A DNA stretch of 64,000 bases from Burkholderiales bacterium (GTDB lineage: Bacteria; Pseudomonadota; Gammaproteobacteria; Burkholderiales; Burkholderiaceae_C): NCBI GenBank assembly GCA_016000265.1, contig JAECRL010000011.1:62001-126000 (forward strand), read 5' to 3'. The notes beneath the pieces were generated by a model. It saw only the letters and a program-made list of their open reading frames with translations. It did no database searches and was not told the DNA's origin. Shown in pieces: positions 56,060 to 64,000 of this stretch. The position numbers were made by a program, and so were the translations under genes. Position 1 is the stretch's first letter. Each line of letters starts with the position of its first letter.

Positions 56060-56225
56060 CTCGCTTTTTCCGGGATCTGCATTTGCGGGTTGAGTGCGCC
56101 ACAGGCGGCTTGGTCGTGATTTCAGCACCCATTCACCAGTTGCCGCATGCGGACTGTGGGCCCAGGGTTCGCACGGCATTGGCATACACCGACCACAAAT
56201 CGCCCACAACTCGCACGGAGTCATC

Positions 56226-56408
56226 ATGGCCGTTCAGCAAAACAAGAAGTCGCCTTCCAAGCGTGGCATGCACCGCTCGCACAACGCCCTGGTCACCCCG
56301 GGTACCGCCGTCGAGTCCACCACCGGTGAAGTGCACCTGCGTCACCACATCAGCCCGACCGGTTTCTACCGCGGTCGCAAGGTCCTCAAGACCAAGGCCG
56401 ACGCCTGA
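56226..56408 (+). CDS. rpmF: 50S ribosomal protein L32
   Basis: The complete 60-residue L32 starts [19 protein letters not shown] and includes [18 protein letters not shown]. It lacks the zinc-binding cysteines of some L32 forms. It heads the usual rpmF-plsX-fab gene order. Confidence 0.98.
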   Translation: MAVQQNKKSPSKRGMHRSHNALVTPGTAVESTTGEVHLRHHISPTGFYRGRKVLKTKADA

Positions 56409-56607
56409 TCGGCTGATTCCTGAGCCGGTCCGCTTTCGGGCCGAGCCAGTGCGCTTTCCAAGCCAAGAGGGCTGGACAACCCGTTAACATGGGTTTGCCG
56501 GCCCTTCGTTTTTGTCGGTCGCGTTTTGTCGATCGCGTCTTGTCGATTGGTCTGCCGGCCTCCGCCTGGCTGACGTCCTCATCCGGCCCTCGCCGTCGTC
56601 ATCGCCC

Positions 56608-57741
56608 ATGAGTTCTGTCATTTCCCCTTCCTCATCCGCGACCGCCGGCTCGGCCGGCCTGCTGCCTTCGCCTGTGCGCATCTCGGTGGACTGCATGGGC
56701 GGAGACCATGGCCCGTCCGTGACCTTGCCCGCGTGCGAGGCCTTCCTGGCCAAACACCCCGAGGCCGAGTTGCTTCTGGTCGGCTCGCCCGAGGCGCTGG
56801 CACCGGCCCGCTCCTGGGCCCGTTGCCGCATCGTGCCCGCCAGCGAGGTGGTCACCATGGACGACCCCGTTGAAGTGGCCCTGCGTCGCAAGAAGGACTC
56901 CTCCATGCGCGTGGCCATCAGCCAGGTCAAGGCCTCGCCCGAGGCGCCGGCCGCGGCCCACGCCTGTGTGTCCGCGGGCAACACCGGCGCCCTGATGGCC
57001 CTGGCTCGTTACCTGCTCAAGACCGTGGAAGGCATCGATCGCCCGGCGCTGGCCACCGTCATGCCCAATCAGAAAGACGGCTTCACCACCGTGCTCGACC
57101 TGGGTGCCAACGTCGACTGCTCGGCCGAGCACCTGCTGCAGTTCGCCGTCATGGGCTCGGCCCTGGTGTCGGCTGTGGACGGCAAGGCTTCGCCCAGCGT
57201 GGGCCTGCTCAACATCGGCGAAGAGGTCATCAAGGGCAGCGAGGTGATCAAGCAGGCGGGCGACCTGCTGCGCCGCGCGCACGAACACGGCCTCATCAAT
57301 TTCCACGGCAACGTCGAAGGCAACGACATTTTCAAAGGCACTTCGGACATCGTGGTCTGCGATGGTTTCGTCGGCAACGTCGCCTTGAAGACCGCCGAAG
57401 GCCTGGCCAGCATGTTCGCCTCCTTCATCAAGCAGGAGTTCACGCGCAACATCGTCACCAAAATGGTGGCTTTGGTGGCCATGCCGGTGCTAAATCGCTT
57501 CAAAAACCGCGTTGACCATCGCCGCTACAGTGGGGCGGCCTTGCTGGGCTTGCGTGGGCTCGTCTTCAAGAGCCACGGCTCTTCGGACAAACTGGCCTTT
57601 GAAGTGGCGCTCAATCGCGCTTATGATGCGGCCCGTCATCGACTGCTGGACCGGGTTCACGACCAGATCGCAGCCACGCTGGTCAGCCTGCCCAACCCGG
57701 CAGACCCGACAGCGCAGGCGGATGTGGGACGAGCGGCCTGA
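56608..57741 (+). CDS. plsX: Phosphate acyltransferase PlsX
   Basis: A 377-residue enzyme that converts acyl-ACP to acyl-phosphate for phospholipid synthesis. [44 protein letters not shown]-like [18 protein letters not shown] and [15 protein letters not shown] are the family blocks. A Ser-rich 23-residue N-terminal tail precedes the core, so the start at 56608 is the likely but not certain choice. fabH follows 11 bp downstream. Confidence 0.96.
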   Translation: MSSVISPSSSATAGSAGLLPSPVRISVDCMGGDHGPSVTLPACEAFLAKHPEAELLLVGSPEALAPARSWARCRIVPASEVVTMDDPVEVALRRKKDSSMRVAISQVKASPEAPAAAHACVSAGNTGALMALARYLLKTVEGIDRPALATVMPNQKDGFTTVLDLGANVDCSAEHLLQFAVMGSALVSAVDGKASPSVGLLNIGEEVIKGSEVIKQAGDLLRRAHEHGLINFHGNVEGNDIFKGTSDIVVCDGFVGNVALKTAEGLASMFASFIKQEFTRNIVTKMVALVAMPVLNRFKNRVDHRRYSGAALLGLRGLVFKSHGSSDKLAFEVALNRAYDAARHRLLDRVHDQIAATLVSLPNPADPTAQADVGRAA

Positions 57742-57752
57742 TCCCCTCATCA

Positions 57753-58820
57753 ATGTCAGAACGACATGCGGGCGACAAGATCGCCCACCCGCCAGCCTCC
57801 ACCCAGGCTGCACCCCAAGCGCCCCACAAGGGCGCTGTCTCGACAAACAGGTTCTCTCGCATCGCCGGCACCGGCAGCTTCCTGCCACCCCATCGGGTGA
57901 GCAACCAGGAGCTGGTCGATCGCCTGGCTCGCGATGGCATCCAGAGCTCCGACGAGTGGATCGTCGAGCGCACGGGCATCCGTGCCCGGCATTTCGCCGA
58001 GCCCGACGTCACCGCGAGCAAACTTGGCCTGGCGGCCTGCCAGCGTGCGCTCGACGCCGCTGGCTGCACACCCGCCGACATCGACCTGATCATCTGCGCC
58101 ACGTCCACGCCGGACATGGTCTTCCCATCCACGGCCTGCCTGATTCAGCGCGACCTGGGCGTGGGCGGGTGCCCGGCTTTCGACGTCCAGGCGGTGTGCT
58201 CGGGCTTCATCTATGCCCTGACCGTGGCCGACGCCATGATCCGCACGGGGGCGGCCAGCCGCGCCCTGGTTGTGGGGGCTGAGGTCTTCTCGCGTCTGCT
58301 CGATTTCCGGGACCGGACCACCTGCGTGCTCTTCGGTGACGGCGCCGGGGCCGTGGTGCTGGAGGCCTCGGATCGCCCCGGCATCGTGGCCGCGCGCTTG
58401 CATGCCGACGGCCAACACGTGGGCCTGCTCAACGTCCCTGGCAACGTCAGCGGTGGGCAGATCCTGGGAGACGCCACCATCAAGATGGACGGGCAGTCTG
58501 TCTTCAAGCTGGCCGTCAGCGTGCTCGACAAGGCTGCGCACGAGGTGCTGGACGCCGCCGGACGCAGCCCCGACTGCATCGACTGGCTCATCCCGCATCA
58601 GGCCAACCTGCGCATCATGCAGGGCACCGCCAAAAAATTGAAACTTCCCTATGACAAGATCGTGGTCACGGTGGATCAGCACGGCAACACCTCCGCTGCA
58701 TCCATTCCGCTGGCGCTCGATCATGGCGTCCGCTCGGGGCAGGTTCAGCGCGGCCAGACCCTGATGCTCGAAGGCGTCGGTGGGGGCTTCACCTGGGGCG
58801 CCGTGCTCGTCGATTTCTGA
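57753..58820 (+). CDS. fabH: 3-oxoacyl-ACP synthase III (KAS III)
   Basis: A 355-residue condensing enzyme that starts fatty-acid synthesis from acetyl-CoA and malonyl-ACP. The catalytic Cys149 ([10 protein letters not shown]), His in [11 protein letters not shown] and Asn in [13 protein letters not shown] are present. An extra ~33 residues precede the usual N-terminus ([17 protein letters not shown]), and no better start codon is available inside them. Confidence 0.97.
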   Translation: MSERHAGDKIAHPPASTQAAPQAPHKGAVSTNRFSRIAGTGSFLPPHRVSNQELVDRLARDGIQSSDEWIVERTGIRARHFAEPDVTASKLGLAACQRALDAAGCTPADIDLIICATSTPDMVFPSTACLIQRDLGVGGCPAFDVQAVCSGFIYALTVADAMIRTGAASRALVVGAEVFSRLLDFRDRTTCVLFGDGAGAVVLEASDRPGIVAARLHADGQHVGLLNVPGNVSGGQILGDATIKMDGQSVFKLAVSVLDKAAHEVLDAAGRSPDCIDWLIPHQANLRIMQGTAKKLKLPYDKIVVTVDQHGNTSAASIPLALDHGVRSGQVQRGQTLMLEGVGGGFTWGAVLVDF

Positions 58821-58882
58821 GCGGCCCTCGTTTCATCTTCCCCATCTCGTCACACCCACAAAAACATCCAAGGACGACACAC

Positions 58883-59821
58883 ATGACCGCGTTCGCATTC
58901 GTCTTCCCGGGTCAAGGCTCGCAATCCGTTGGCATGCTCGACGCCTGGGGTGATCACGCCGCCGTGCGCGACACCCTCGCCGAGGCCTCCGACGCCCTGG
59001 GCGAAGACATCCGCAAGCTGATCGCCGAAGGCCCCAAAGAGGCCTTGGACCTGACCACCAACACCCAGCCCGTCATGTTGACGGCCGGCGTGGCGTGCTG
59101 GCGCGCCTGGCTGGCTGAAACCGGCCTGACGCCCTCTGCCGTGGCGGGGCACTCGCTGGGTGAGTACACCGCCCTCGTGGCAGCGGGCGTGCTGACTTTG
59201 AAGGACGCGCTGCCCCTGGTTCGTTTCCGCGCCCAGGCCATGCAGGACGCCGTGCCCGTGGGCATGGGCGGCATGGCCGCCATCCTCGGCATGGACGCCG
59301 AGGGCGTCAAAGCAGGGTGTGCGCAGGTTGCGGCTGAAACCGGCCAGGCCGTTGAAGCCGTGAACTTCAACGACCCCAAGCAGACCGTCATCGCGGGCAC
59401 CAAGGCCGGCGTGGAAAAAGCCTGTGAATGGCTCAAGGCCGCCGGTGCCAAGCGTGCGCTGCCTTTGCCCGTGTCCGCGCCGTTTCACAGCAGTCTGATG
59501 AAGCCCGCCGCCGAGCGCCTGAAGGAAAAGCTCGCGGCCACGCCGTTTGCAGCGCCCCGGTTCGCCGTCGTCAACAACATCGACGTGGCCGTGGCCCAGG
59601 ACCCCGACGCGTTTCGCGATGCGCTCTATCGCCAGGCCTTCGGCCCCGTGCGCTGGGTCGAGACCATCCAGGCCCTCAAGGCCCGCGGCCTCTCGCACGT
59701 GGTTGAATGTGGTCCGGGCAAGGTCCTCTCCGGCATGGTCAAGCGCATCGACGCCGACCTGATCACGGCCACCGTGCTGGACCCGGCTTCGCTGGCCGAG
59801 GCCCGTGCCCTGCTGGGCTGA
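58883..59821 (+). CDS. fabD: Malonyl-CoA:ACP transacylase
   Basis: A 312-residue transacylase that loads malonate on ACP. FVFPGQGSQSVGM, the active-site GHSLGE (Ser91), the SAPFHSSLMKPA His block and VECGPGKVLSGMVKRI are complete. It is the housekeeping relative of the AT domain in the megasynthase. Confidence 0.97.
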   Translation: MTAFAFVFPGQGSQSVGMLDAWGDHAAVRDTLAEASDALGEDIRKLIAEGPKEALDLTTNTQPVMLTAGVACWRAWLAETGLTPSAVAGHSLGEYTALVAAGVLTLKDALPLVRFRAQAMQDAVPVGMGGMAAILGMDAEGVKAGCAQVAAETGQAVEAVNFNDPKQTVIAGTKAGVEKACEWLKAAGAKRALPLPVSAPFHSSLMKPAAERLKEKLAATPFAAPRFAVVNNIDVAVAQDPDAFRDALYRQAFGPVRWVETIQALKARGLSHVVECGPGKVLSGMVKRIDADLITATVLDPASLAEARALLG

Positions 59822-59850
59822 GGGCCCGAATCGTTTCAAGAGAACACACC

Positions 59851-60597
59851 ATGAGCACCGAATTCAAAGGACAGATCGCGCTGGTCACCGGCGCCAGTCG
59901 CGGCATCGGTCGCGCCATCGCCGTGGCCCTGGCTCAGCGTGGCCTGAAGGTCATCGGCACGGCCACGTCTGAGGCGGGCGCGCAAGCCATCACCGAGGGC
60001 CTTTCGGCCTTCGAGGGCTCCAAGGGCATCGTGTTGAACGTGACCGACGCCGCGGGCGTGGACGCCGCCATCGACGCCATCCTCAAGGAGCACGGCGCCT
60101 TGCACGTGTTGATCAACAACGCAGGCATCACCCGCGACACCCTGGCCATGCGCATGAAGGATGACGACTGGGATGCCGTGATGGACACCAACCTCAAGGC
60201 CGTCTTTCGCTTGAGTCGCGCCGTGATGCGCCCCATGATGAAACAGCGTCATGGCCGCATCATCAGCATCACCTCGGTGGTGGGCGCCAGCGGCAACCCT
60301 GGGCAGGCCAACTACGCTGCCGCCAAGGCCGGCGTGGCCGGCATGACCCGCGCCCTGGCCCGTGAGCTGGGCAGCCGGGGCGTGACCGTCAACTGCGTGG
60401 CACCGGGCTTCATCGACACCGACATGACCAAGGCTTTGTCGGAAGAACAACACGCCGCCCTGAAGTCGCAGATCCCGCTGGGGCGACTCGGGCAGCCTGA
60501 GGACATCGCCGAGGCCGTGGCCTTCCTGGCCTCGCCGCAAGCCGCCTACATCACGGGCGTCGAGCTGCACGTCAACGGCGGCATGTTCATGAACTGA
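59851..60597 (+). CDS. fabG: 3-oxoacyl-ACP reductase
   Basis: A 248-residue short-chain dehydrogenase that reduces 3-oxoacyl-ACP with NADPH. It has VTGASRGIGRAIA (cofactor site), NNAGITRD, a catalytic Ser in ITSVVGASGNPGQ and YAAAKAG (Tyr/Lys). The ATG at 59851 gives the standard length. A hairpin follows the stop. Confidence 0.97.
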   Translation: MSTEFKGQIALVTGASRGIGRAIAVALAQRGLKVIGTATSEAGAQAITEGLSAFEGSKGIVLNVTDAAGVDAAIDAILKEHGALHVLINNAGITRDTLAMRMKDDDWDAVMDTNLKAVFRLSRAVMRPMMKQRHGRIISITSVVGASGNPGQANYAAAKAGVAGMTRALARELGSRGVTVNCVAPGFIDTDMTKALSEEQHAALKSQIPLGRLGQPEDIAEAVAFLASPQAAYITGVELHVNGGMFMN

Positions 60598-60598
60598 T

Positions 60599-60634
60599 TT
60601 TGAGATCTTGCTGGGGAATCTCAAATTCCTTTTT
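60599..60634 (+). terminator. Hairpin plus T-rich tail after fabG
   Basis: TTTGAGAT (60599-60606) pairs perfectly with ATCTCAAA (60618-60625) and is followed by TTCCTTTTT. It would end or thin transcription before acpP. A TAAAAT -10-like box at 60667-60672 may restart it, though no good -35 is visible. Confidence 0.6.
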
Positions 60635-60706
60635 CGAGCCGTCAGCGTAATGACACGCTGAGCCGGTAAAATCCCCTGTTTGTTTGCAAACCCTCCTGGA
60701 GGAGTC

Positions 60707-60946
60707 ATGAGCGATATCGAAGCACGCGTCAAGAAGATCATTGCAGAGCAACTCGGCGTGGCCGAGTCTGAAGTCAGCCCCGAGAAGGCTTTCGTTGCCG
60801 ACCTGGGTGCCGACTCCCTGGACACCGTTGAGCTGGTGATGGCCCTCGAAGACGAGTTCGGCATCGAGATCCCCGACGAAGAGGCAGAAAAGATCACCAC
60901 CGTGCAGCTGGCGATCGACTACGCCAAGGCCCACGTCAAGGCCTGA
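60707..60946 (+). CDS. acpP: Acyl carrier protein
   Basis: The 79-residue ACP of fatty-acid synthesis starts [17 protein letters not shown]. The phosphopantetheine serine is Ser37 in [16 protein letters not shown]. The start is set by GGAGG (around 60697-60702) before the ATG at 60707. An upstream in-frame start would run through the ribosome site. Confidence 0.98.
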   Translation: MSDIEARVKKIIAEQLGVAESEVSPEKAFVADLGADSLDTVELVMALEDEFGIEIPDEEAEKITTVQLAIDYAKAHVKA

Positions 60947-60962
60947 TCCGCCTCGCAGAGTC

Positions 60963-60983
60963 AAGGCCCTTCGGGGCCTTGTT
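60963..60983 (+). terminator. UUCG-capped hairpin between acpP and fabF
   Basis: AAGGCCC and GGGCCTT form a 7-bp stem around a TTCG loop, followed by a short GTT. It is a stable stem but a weak T run. It probably attenuates read-through so that acpP is made in excess of fabF, or protects the acpP message. Confidence 0.55.
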
Positions 60984-61015
60984 CGCATGGAACTCAACTT
61001 TTTGCATTGGCAAGC

Positions 61016-62260
61016 ATGACCCGTCGTCGCGTCGTCATCACCGGCCTGGGGCTGATCACTCCCCTGGGCAACCATGTTCAGGACTCCTGGGACGCCCTCG
61101 TTGCAGGCCGCTCCGGCATCCAGACCATCACCCAGTTCGACGCTTCGGCGTTTGCCTGCCAGTTCGCCGGCGAGGTCAAGGGCTTCAACATCGAGGATTA
61201 CATCCCCGCCAAGGAAGCCCGGCACATGGACCGATTCATCCACTTCGGGCTGGCTGCAAGCATGCAGGCCGTCCGGGATGCGGGCCTGCCCACCGGTGAC
61301 GCCCTGACCCCCGAGGTCGCCGAGCGCATCGGTGTCATGGTGGGTTCGGGCATCGGCGGCCTGCCCATGATCGAGCAGACCCACACCGACTACAAGGAAC
61401 GCGGCCCCCGCCGCATTTCTCCCTTCTTCGTGCCCGCCTCGATCATCAACATGATCAGCGGCCACGTCTCCATCTACCACGGCTTCCGTGGCCCCAACCT
61501 GGGCGTCGTCACCGCCTGCACCACGGGCCTGCACGCCATCGGTCTGGCCGCTCGCCTCATCGAGTGCGGAGACGCCGACATCATGGTCGCCGGGGGCTCC
61601 GAGTCCACCGTGTCGCCGCTGGGCGTCGGCGGCTTTGCCGCATCCCGCGCGCTGTCCACCCGCAACGACGACCCGGCCACCGCCTCGCGCCCGTTCGACA
61701 AGGACCGCGACGGTTTCGTGCTGGGCGAGGGCGCCGGCGTCATGGTGCTGGAGTCCTACGACAGCGCCGTGGCCCGAGGCGCCCGGATCTACGCCGAACT
61801 CGCCGGCTTCGGCATGAGCGGCGACGCGCACCACATGACCGCCCCGGACGTGGATGGCCCCAAGCGTTCGATGCTCAACGCCTTGCGCAACGCTGGCTTG
61901 AACACGGACGAGGTGCAGTACCTCAACGCACACGGCACCTCCACGCCACTGGGTGACGTCAACGAAACCAATGCCATCAAGCTGGCTTTCGGTGACGACG
62001 CCAAGAAGCTGGTGGTCAACTCGACCAAGTCCATGACCGGCCACCTGCTGGGTGGCGCGGGTGGCATCGAGTCGGTGTTCACCGTGCTGGCCATCCACAA
62101 ACAGGTCTCCCCCCCGACGATCAACATCTTCAACCAGGATCCCGAGTGCGACCTGGACTACTGCGCCAACACCGCACGCGAGATGAAGATCGACGCCGCG
62201 CTGAAGAACAACTTCGGCTTCGGTGGCACCAACGGGTCCCTCGTTTTCAAGCGCATCTGA
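61016..62260 (+). CDS. fabF: 3-oxoacyl-ACP synthase II
   Basis: A 414-residue elongating ketosynthase. RRVVITGLGLITPLGN, catalytic Cys in VVTACTTGLHAIG, His in NAHGTSTPLGD, and SMTGHLLGGAGGIE are intact. The ATG at 61016 is preferred over a TTG nine bases upstream. Confidence 0.97.
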   Translation: MTRRRVVITGLGLITPLGNHVQDSWDALVAGRSGIQTITQFDASAFACQFAGEVKGFNIEDYIPAKEARHMDRFIHFGLAASMQAVRDAGLPTGDALTPEVAERIGVMVGSGIGGLPMIEQTHTDYKERGPRRISPFFVPASIINMISGHVSIYHGFRGPNLGVVTACTTGLHAIGLAARLIECGDADIMVAGGSESTVSPLGVGGFAASRALSTRNDDPATASRPFDKDRDGFVLGEGAGVMVLESYDSAVARGARIYAELAGFGMSGDAHHMTAPDVDGPKRSMLNALRNAGLNTDEVQYLNAHGTSTPLGDVNETNAIKLAFGDDAKKLVVNSTKSMTGHLLGGAGGIESVFTVLAIHKQVSPPTINIFNQDPECDLDYCANTAREMKIDAALKNNFGFGGTNGSLVFKRI

Positions 62261-62310
62261 CCTCATCTGCAGCGGGTTGTGCAGGTTTGATCCGCTGAAC
62301 CTTGCCCAAC

Positions 62311-63102
62311 ATGTCGATCCTGGCTCCGCTGCTGCGTCCAGCGTCCTGGCGCCTGGCGCCGGGCGCCGCCGACGCCCCCCTGATCCGCCTGGCCGGACAG
62401 GCCCTCATCGTGCTCAGTGGCCTGGCCTTGCTGGCCTGGTCCCTGGCCACCTGGCACGGCGCCTGGGTGCGCGCACAAATCGACTGGCCTGCTGCCCTCG
62501 CGGTGTTGTGCTGCCTGGGGTGGTCCTGGCAGGCTTCGCGCTTGTGGCGAAACTGGTCTGCACCTTCTCACCGACTGACGTTGCGCTGGACCGGTCCGCC
62601 CTCCAGTGGCGGTGGCTGGCGCGTCGATGAATGGGGTGAAGTGGGCGTTGAGGTGGCCTTGATCTGGGACTGGCAGCACGTGTTGCTGGTTCGACTCAAG
62701 CCATTGCAGGGCGGGGCCCCGGTTTGGGTCTGGTTGTCCGAGCGGCTCGGCAACGAGGTCCACCGACTGCGCACGCTGGTGTGCCTGCCCCCTTCCTTCA
62801 CCCAGGCCGACGCCAGCGTGGGCGCGGCTTCGGGGCCAGTCGGGGCGCGCGCCTTGCGCCAGGTGGCATCATCCATGGGTCAACCCGCCCGGAGTGCCCG
62901 ATCGATGAGCGTCTCGTCCCTGTCTTCCCTGGTGCGCAGCCAGTCCGTGCGTGGGCCCGGTCGCGGGGTGGACCAGGCGGATTCGGCGGGCTTGGCGGCG
63001 CCCCTGCGCATCGAAGACGATTTCCCCTTGACGCAGTTTTTCGACCGCGACGACCTGGGCTTCGATCCGACACCGGCGCCGTCGACCAAGGGGCCTGCAT
63101 GA
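62311..63102 (+). CDS. Small two-helix membrane protein between fabF and rpoE
   Basis: A 263-residue protein without a recognised function. Two hydrophobic segments near residues 25-45 and 60-78 precede a soluble part rich in Trp and Ser, ending in an acidic DDFPLTQFFDRDDLGFDP stretch. The layout (two helices, then a ~60-residue beta-rich part) recalls the YgfX-like proteins found at this place, but similarity is weak. Its stop overlaps the rpoE start (ATGA), so it is co-translated with the sigma factor. The ATG at 62311 is preferred to an upstream TTG. Confidence 0.65.
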   Translation: MSILAPLLRPASWRLAPGAADAPLIRLAGQALIVLSGLALLAWSLATWHGAWVRAQIDWPAALAVLCCLGWSWQASRLWRNWSAPSHRLTLRWTGPPSSGGGWRVDEWGEVGVEVALIWDWQHVLLVRLKPLQGGAPVWVWLSERLGNEVHRLRTLVCLPPSFTQADASVGAASGPVGARALRQVASSMGQPARSARSMSVSSLSSLVRSQSVRGPGRGVDQADSAGLAAPLRIEDDFPLTQFFDRDDLGFDPTPAPSTKGPA

Positions 63103-63806
63103 TGCCCGGTGACATCGACGACCCCACCGCTGTGCCCGGCGTGCCTCGCTCGGGCGCCTTCCCCGACGAGGGGGCGCCCCTGGCCGAGCCCGTGATGCCT
63201 TTGCTGGACGTTGATGCGGCGCTGGTCGAGCGCGTGCAGCGGGGCGATCAAAAGGCCTTCGAGATGCTGGTGGTCAAGTACCAGCGCCGCATCGAGCGGC
63301 TGATCGCCCGCATGGTGCGTGACGTGGACCTGGTGGAGGACATCGCCCAGGAGACCTTCATCCGGGCCTACCGGGCTTTGCCGGGCTTCCGTGGCGAGAG
63401 CGCGTTCTACACCTGGCTCTACCGCATCGCGGTCAACACCGCGAAGCGAGCCATGATCGGGCTCAAGCGGGACCCCTTGCTGACCGAGGCGGCCCGGGGG
63501 GGCTCCGGCGAAGACGACGACGATCAGCCCCGCGCCCAGGACGACGCCAGCGATGGCGAGACGCCCGAGTCGATCATGGCCAGCCGCCAGGTGGCCGAAA
63601 CCGTCAACGCGGCCATCGAGGCGCTGTCCGAAGACCTGCGCCAGGCCATCACGCTGCGCGAGATCGAGGGCCTGAGCTACGAAGAGATCTCCGAGATCAT
63701 GGGCTGCCCGATCGGCACCGTGCGCTCGCGGATCTTCCGGGCTCGGGAGTCCATCGCGTCGCGCCTGCGCCCCTTGCTCGACACCCGCGAGGGCGAGCGC
63801 TGGTGA
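63099..63806 (+). CDS. rpoE: RNA polymerase sigma factor RpoE (sigma-E/AlgU, ECF02)
   Basis: A 235-residue ECF sigma factor of the envelope-stress type. Region 2 reads ALVERVQRGDQKAFEMLVVKYQRRIERLIARMV with VEDIAQETFIRAYRALPGFRGESAFYTWLYRIAVNTAK (the -10-binding part). Region 4 ends EDLRQAITLREIEGLSYEEISEIMGCPIGTVRSRIFRARE. An N-terminal extension of about 35 residues and an acidic linker (DEDDDD-like) between regions are longer than in E. coli. An anti-sigma gene follows 90 bp downstream. Confidence 0.96.
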   Translation: MMPGDIDDPTAVPGVPRSGAFPDEGAPLAEPVMPLLDVDAALVERVQRGDQKAFEMLVVKYQRRIERLIARMVRDVDLVEDIAQETFIRAYRALPGFRGESAFYTWLYRIAVNTAKRAMIGLKRDPLLTEAARGGSGEDDDDQPRAQDDASDGETPESIMASRQVAETVNAAIEALSEDLRQAITLREIEGLSYEEISEIMGCPIGTVRSRIFRARESIASRLRPLLDTREGERW

Positions 63807-63896
63807 GCACGGAACTTTTCGCTTTTGCCCTGATCCATGAAAGGCGCCTGCATCCCATGTCGGGGTGCGGGCAGGCTGATTCAGGAGCCAAGACGC

Positions 63897-64000
63897 ATGT
63901 CTGAACACCCTCAAGGCGGTGCCGTGTCCCGCGAAATCCTCTCTGCCCTGGCCGATGGTCAGGCCAGTGCCTCCGAGGCCGCCCAGGCCGCAGCCGCCTG
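63897..64000 (+). CDS. rseA: Anti-sigma-E factor RseA-like, N-terminus (cut by window)
   Basis: Only 34 codons are inside the window, starting MSEHPQGGAVSREILSALADGQ after an AGGAG ribosome site. The REILSALADGQ stretch matches the N-terminal sigma-binding part of RseA/MucA, and it sits just after rpoE as expected. It should hold RpoE inactive at the membrane until cleaved. Confidence 0.8.
   Translation, partial: MSEHPQGGAVSREILSALADGQASASEAAQAAAA

Overview
The window is a high-GC bacterial chromosome segment. Gene content and order point to a betaproteobacterium of the order Burkholderiales: yceD-rpmF-plsX-fabH-fabD-fabG-acpP-fabF-(small membrane protein)-rpoE-rseA in one run, an M61 peptidase beside a DUF3108 protein, and dsbC behind a UbiH-type hydroxylase. 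No rRNA or tRNA gene was seen. Both ends are cut inside genes: typA on the left, an rseA-like anti-sigma gene on the right.

Layout. 1-3.2 kb: end of typA, a response-regulator diguanylate cyclase and an enoyl-CoA hydratase/3-hydroxyisobutyryl-CoA hydrolase-type gene. 3.2-20.9 kb: a compact biosynthetic locus with a phosphopantetheinyl transferase, a JmjC/cupin-8 oxygenase-like protein, an acyltransferase-3 membrane protein, two alpha/beta hydrolases and one 4392-residue NRPS-PKS. I read its domains as A-PCP-KS-AT-ACP-aminotransferase-C-A-PCP-C-(dead A)-PCP. Hand-read specificity codes suggest proline loading, one malonyl extension, transamination of the beta-keto group to a beta-amine, then glycine addition. 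There is no fused thioesterase. 21.2-28.3 kb: dusA, guanine deaminase, an adenine/adenosine deaminase, a DODA-type dioxygenase and an FtsX-like permease. 28.3-31.4 kb: cheW, an outer-membrane-like protein and a chemoreceptor.

31.8-46.7 kb: a complete type I-C CRISPR-Cas locus, lying between two decayed IS5-family transposase relics in the same orientation. All cas genes run leftward (cas3, then cas5-cas8c-cas7-cas4-cas1-cas2, then leader and array). The array has 77 identical 32-nt repeats and 76 spacers, plus one decayed terminal repeat in exact register. An internal, perfectly Shine-Dalgarno-led start in cas8c should give Cas11c.

The most interesting small feature lies in the 255-nt gap between cas3 and cas5. 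It is a mini-CRISPR-like unit: a divergent repeat keeping the full crRNA 5' handle, a 41-nt spacer, and a second weaker handle-plus-hairpin. The start of its spacer matches a TTC-flanked site about 140 bp away, just upstream of a good promoter for the cas5 operon. This is the layout expected of a crRNA-like RNA that makes Cascade repress its own operon (CreR/CreA-type control). I infer this from sequence alone.

46.9-56.0 kb: housekeeping genes (ychF, UbiH-type hydroxylase, dsbC, DUF3108 protein, M61 peptidase, DUF3429 protein, RsmI-like methylase, Maf pyrophosphatase, yceD). 56.2-64 kb: the ribosomal protein L32/fatty-acid synthesis operon leading into the sigma-E regulon genes.
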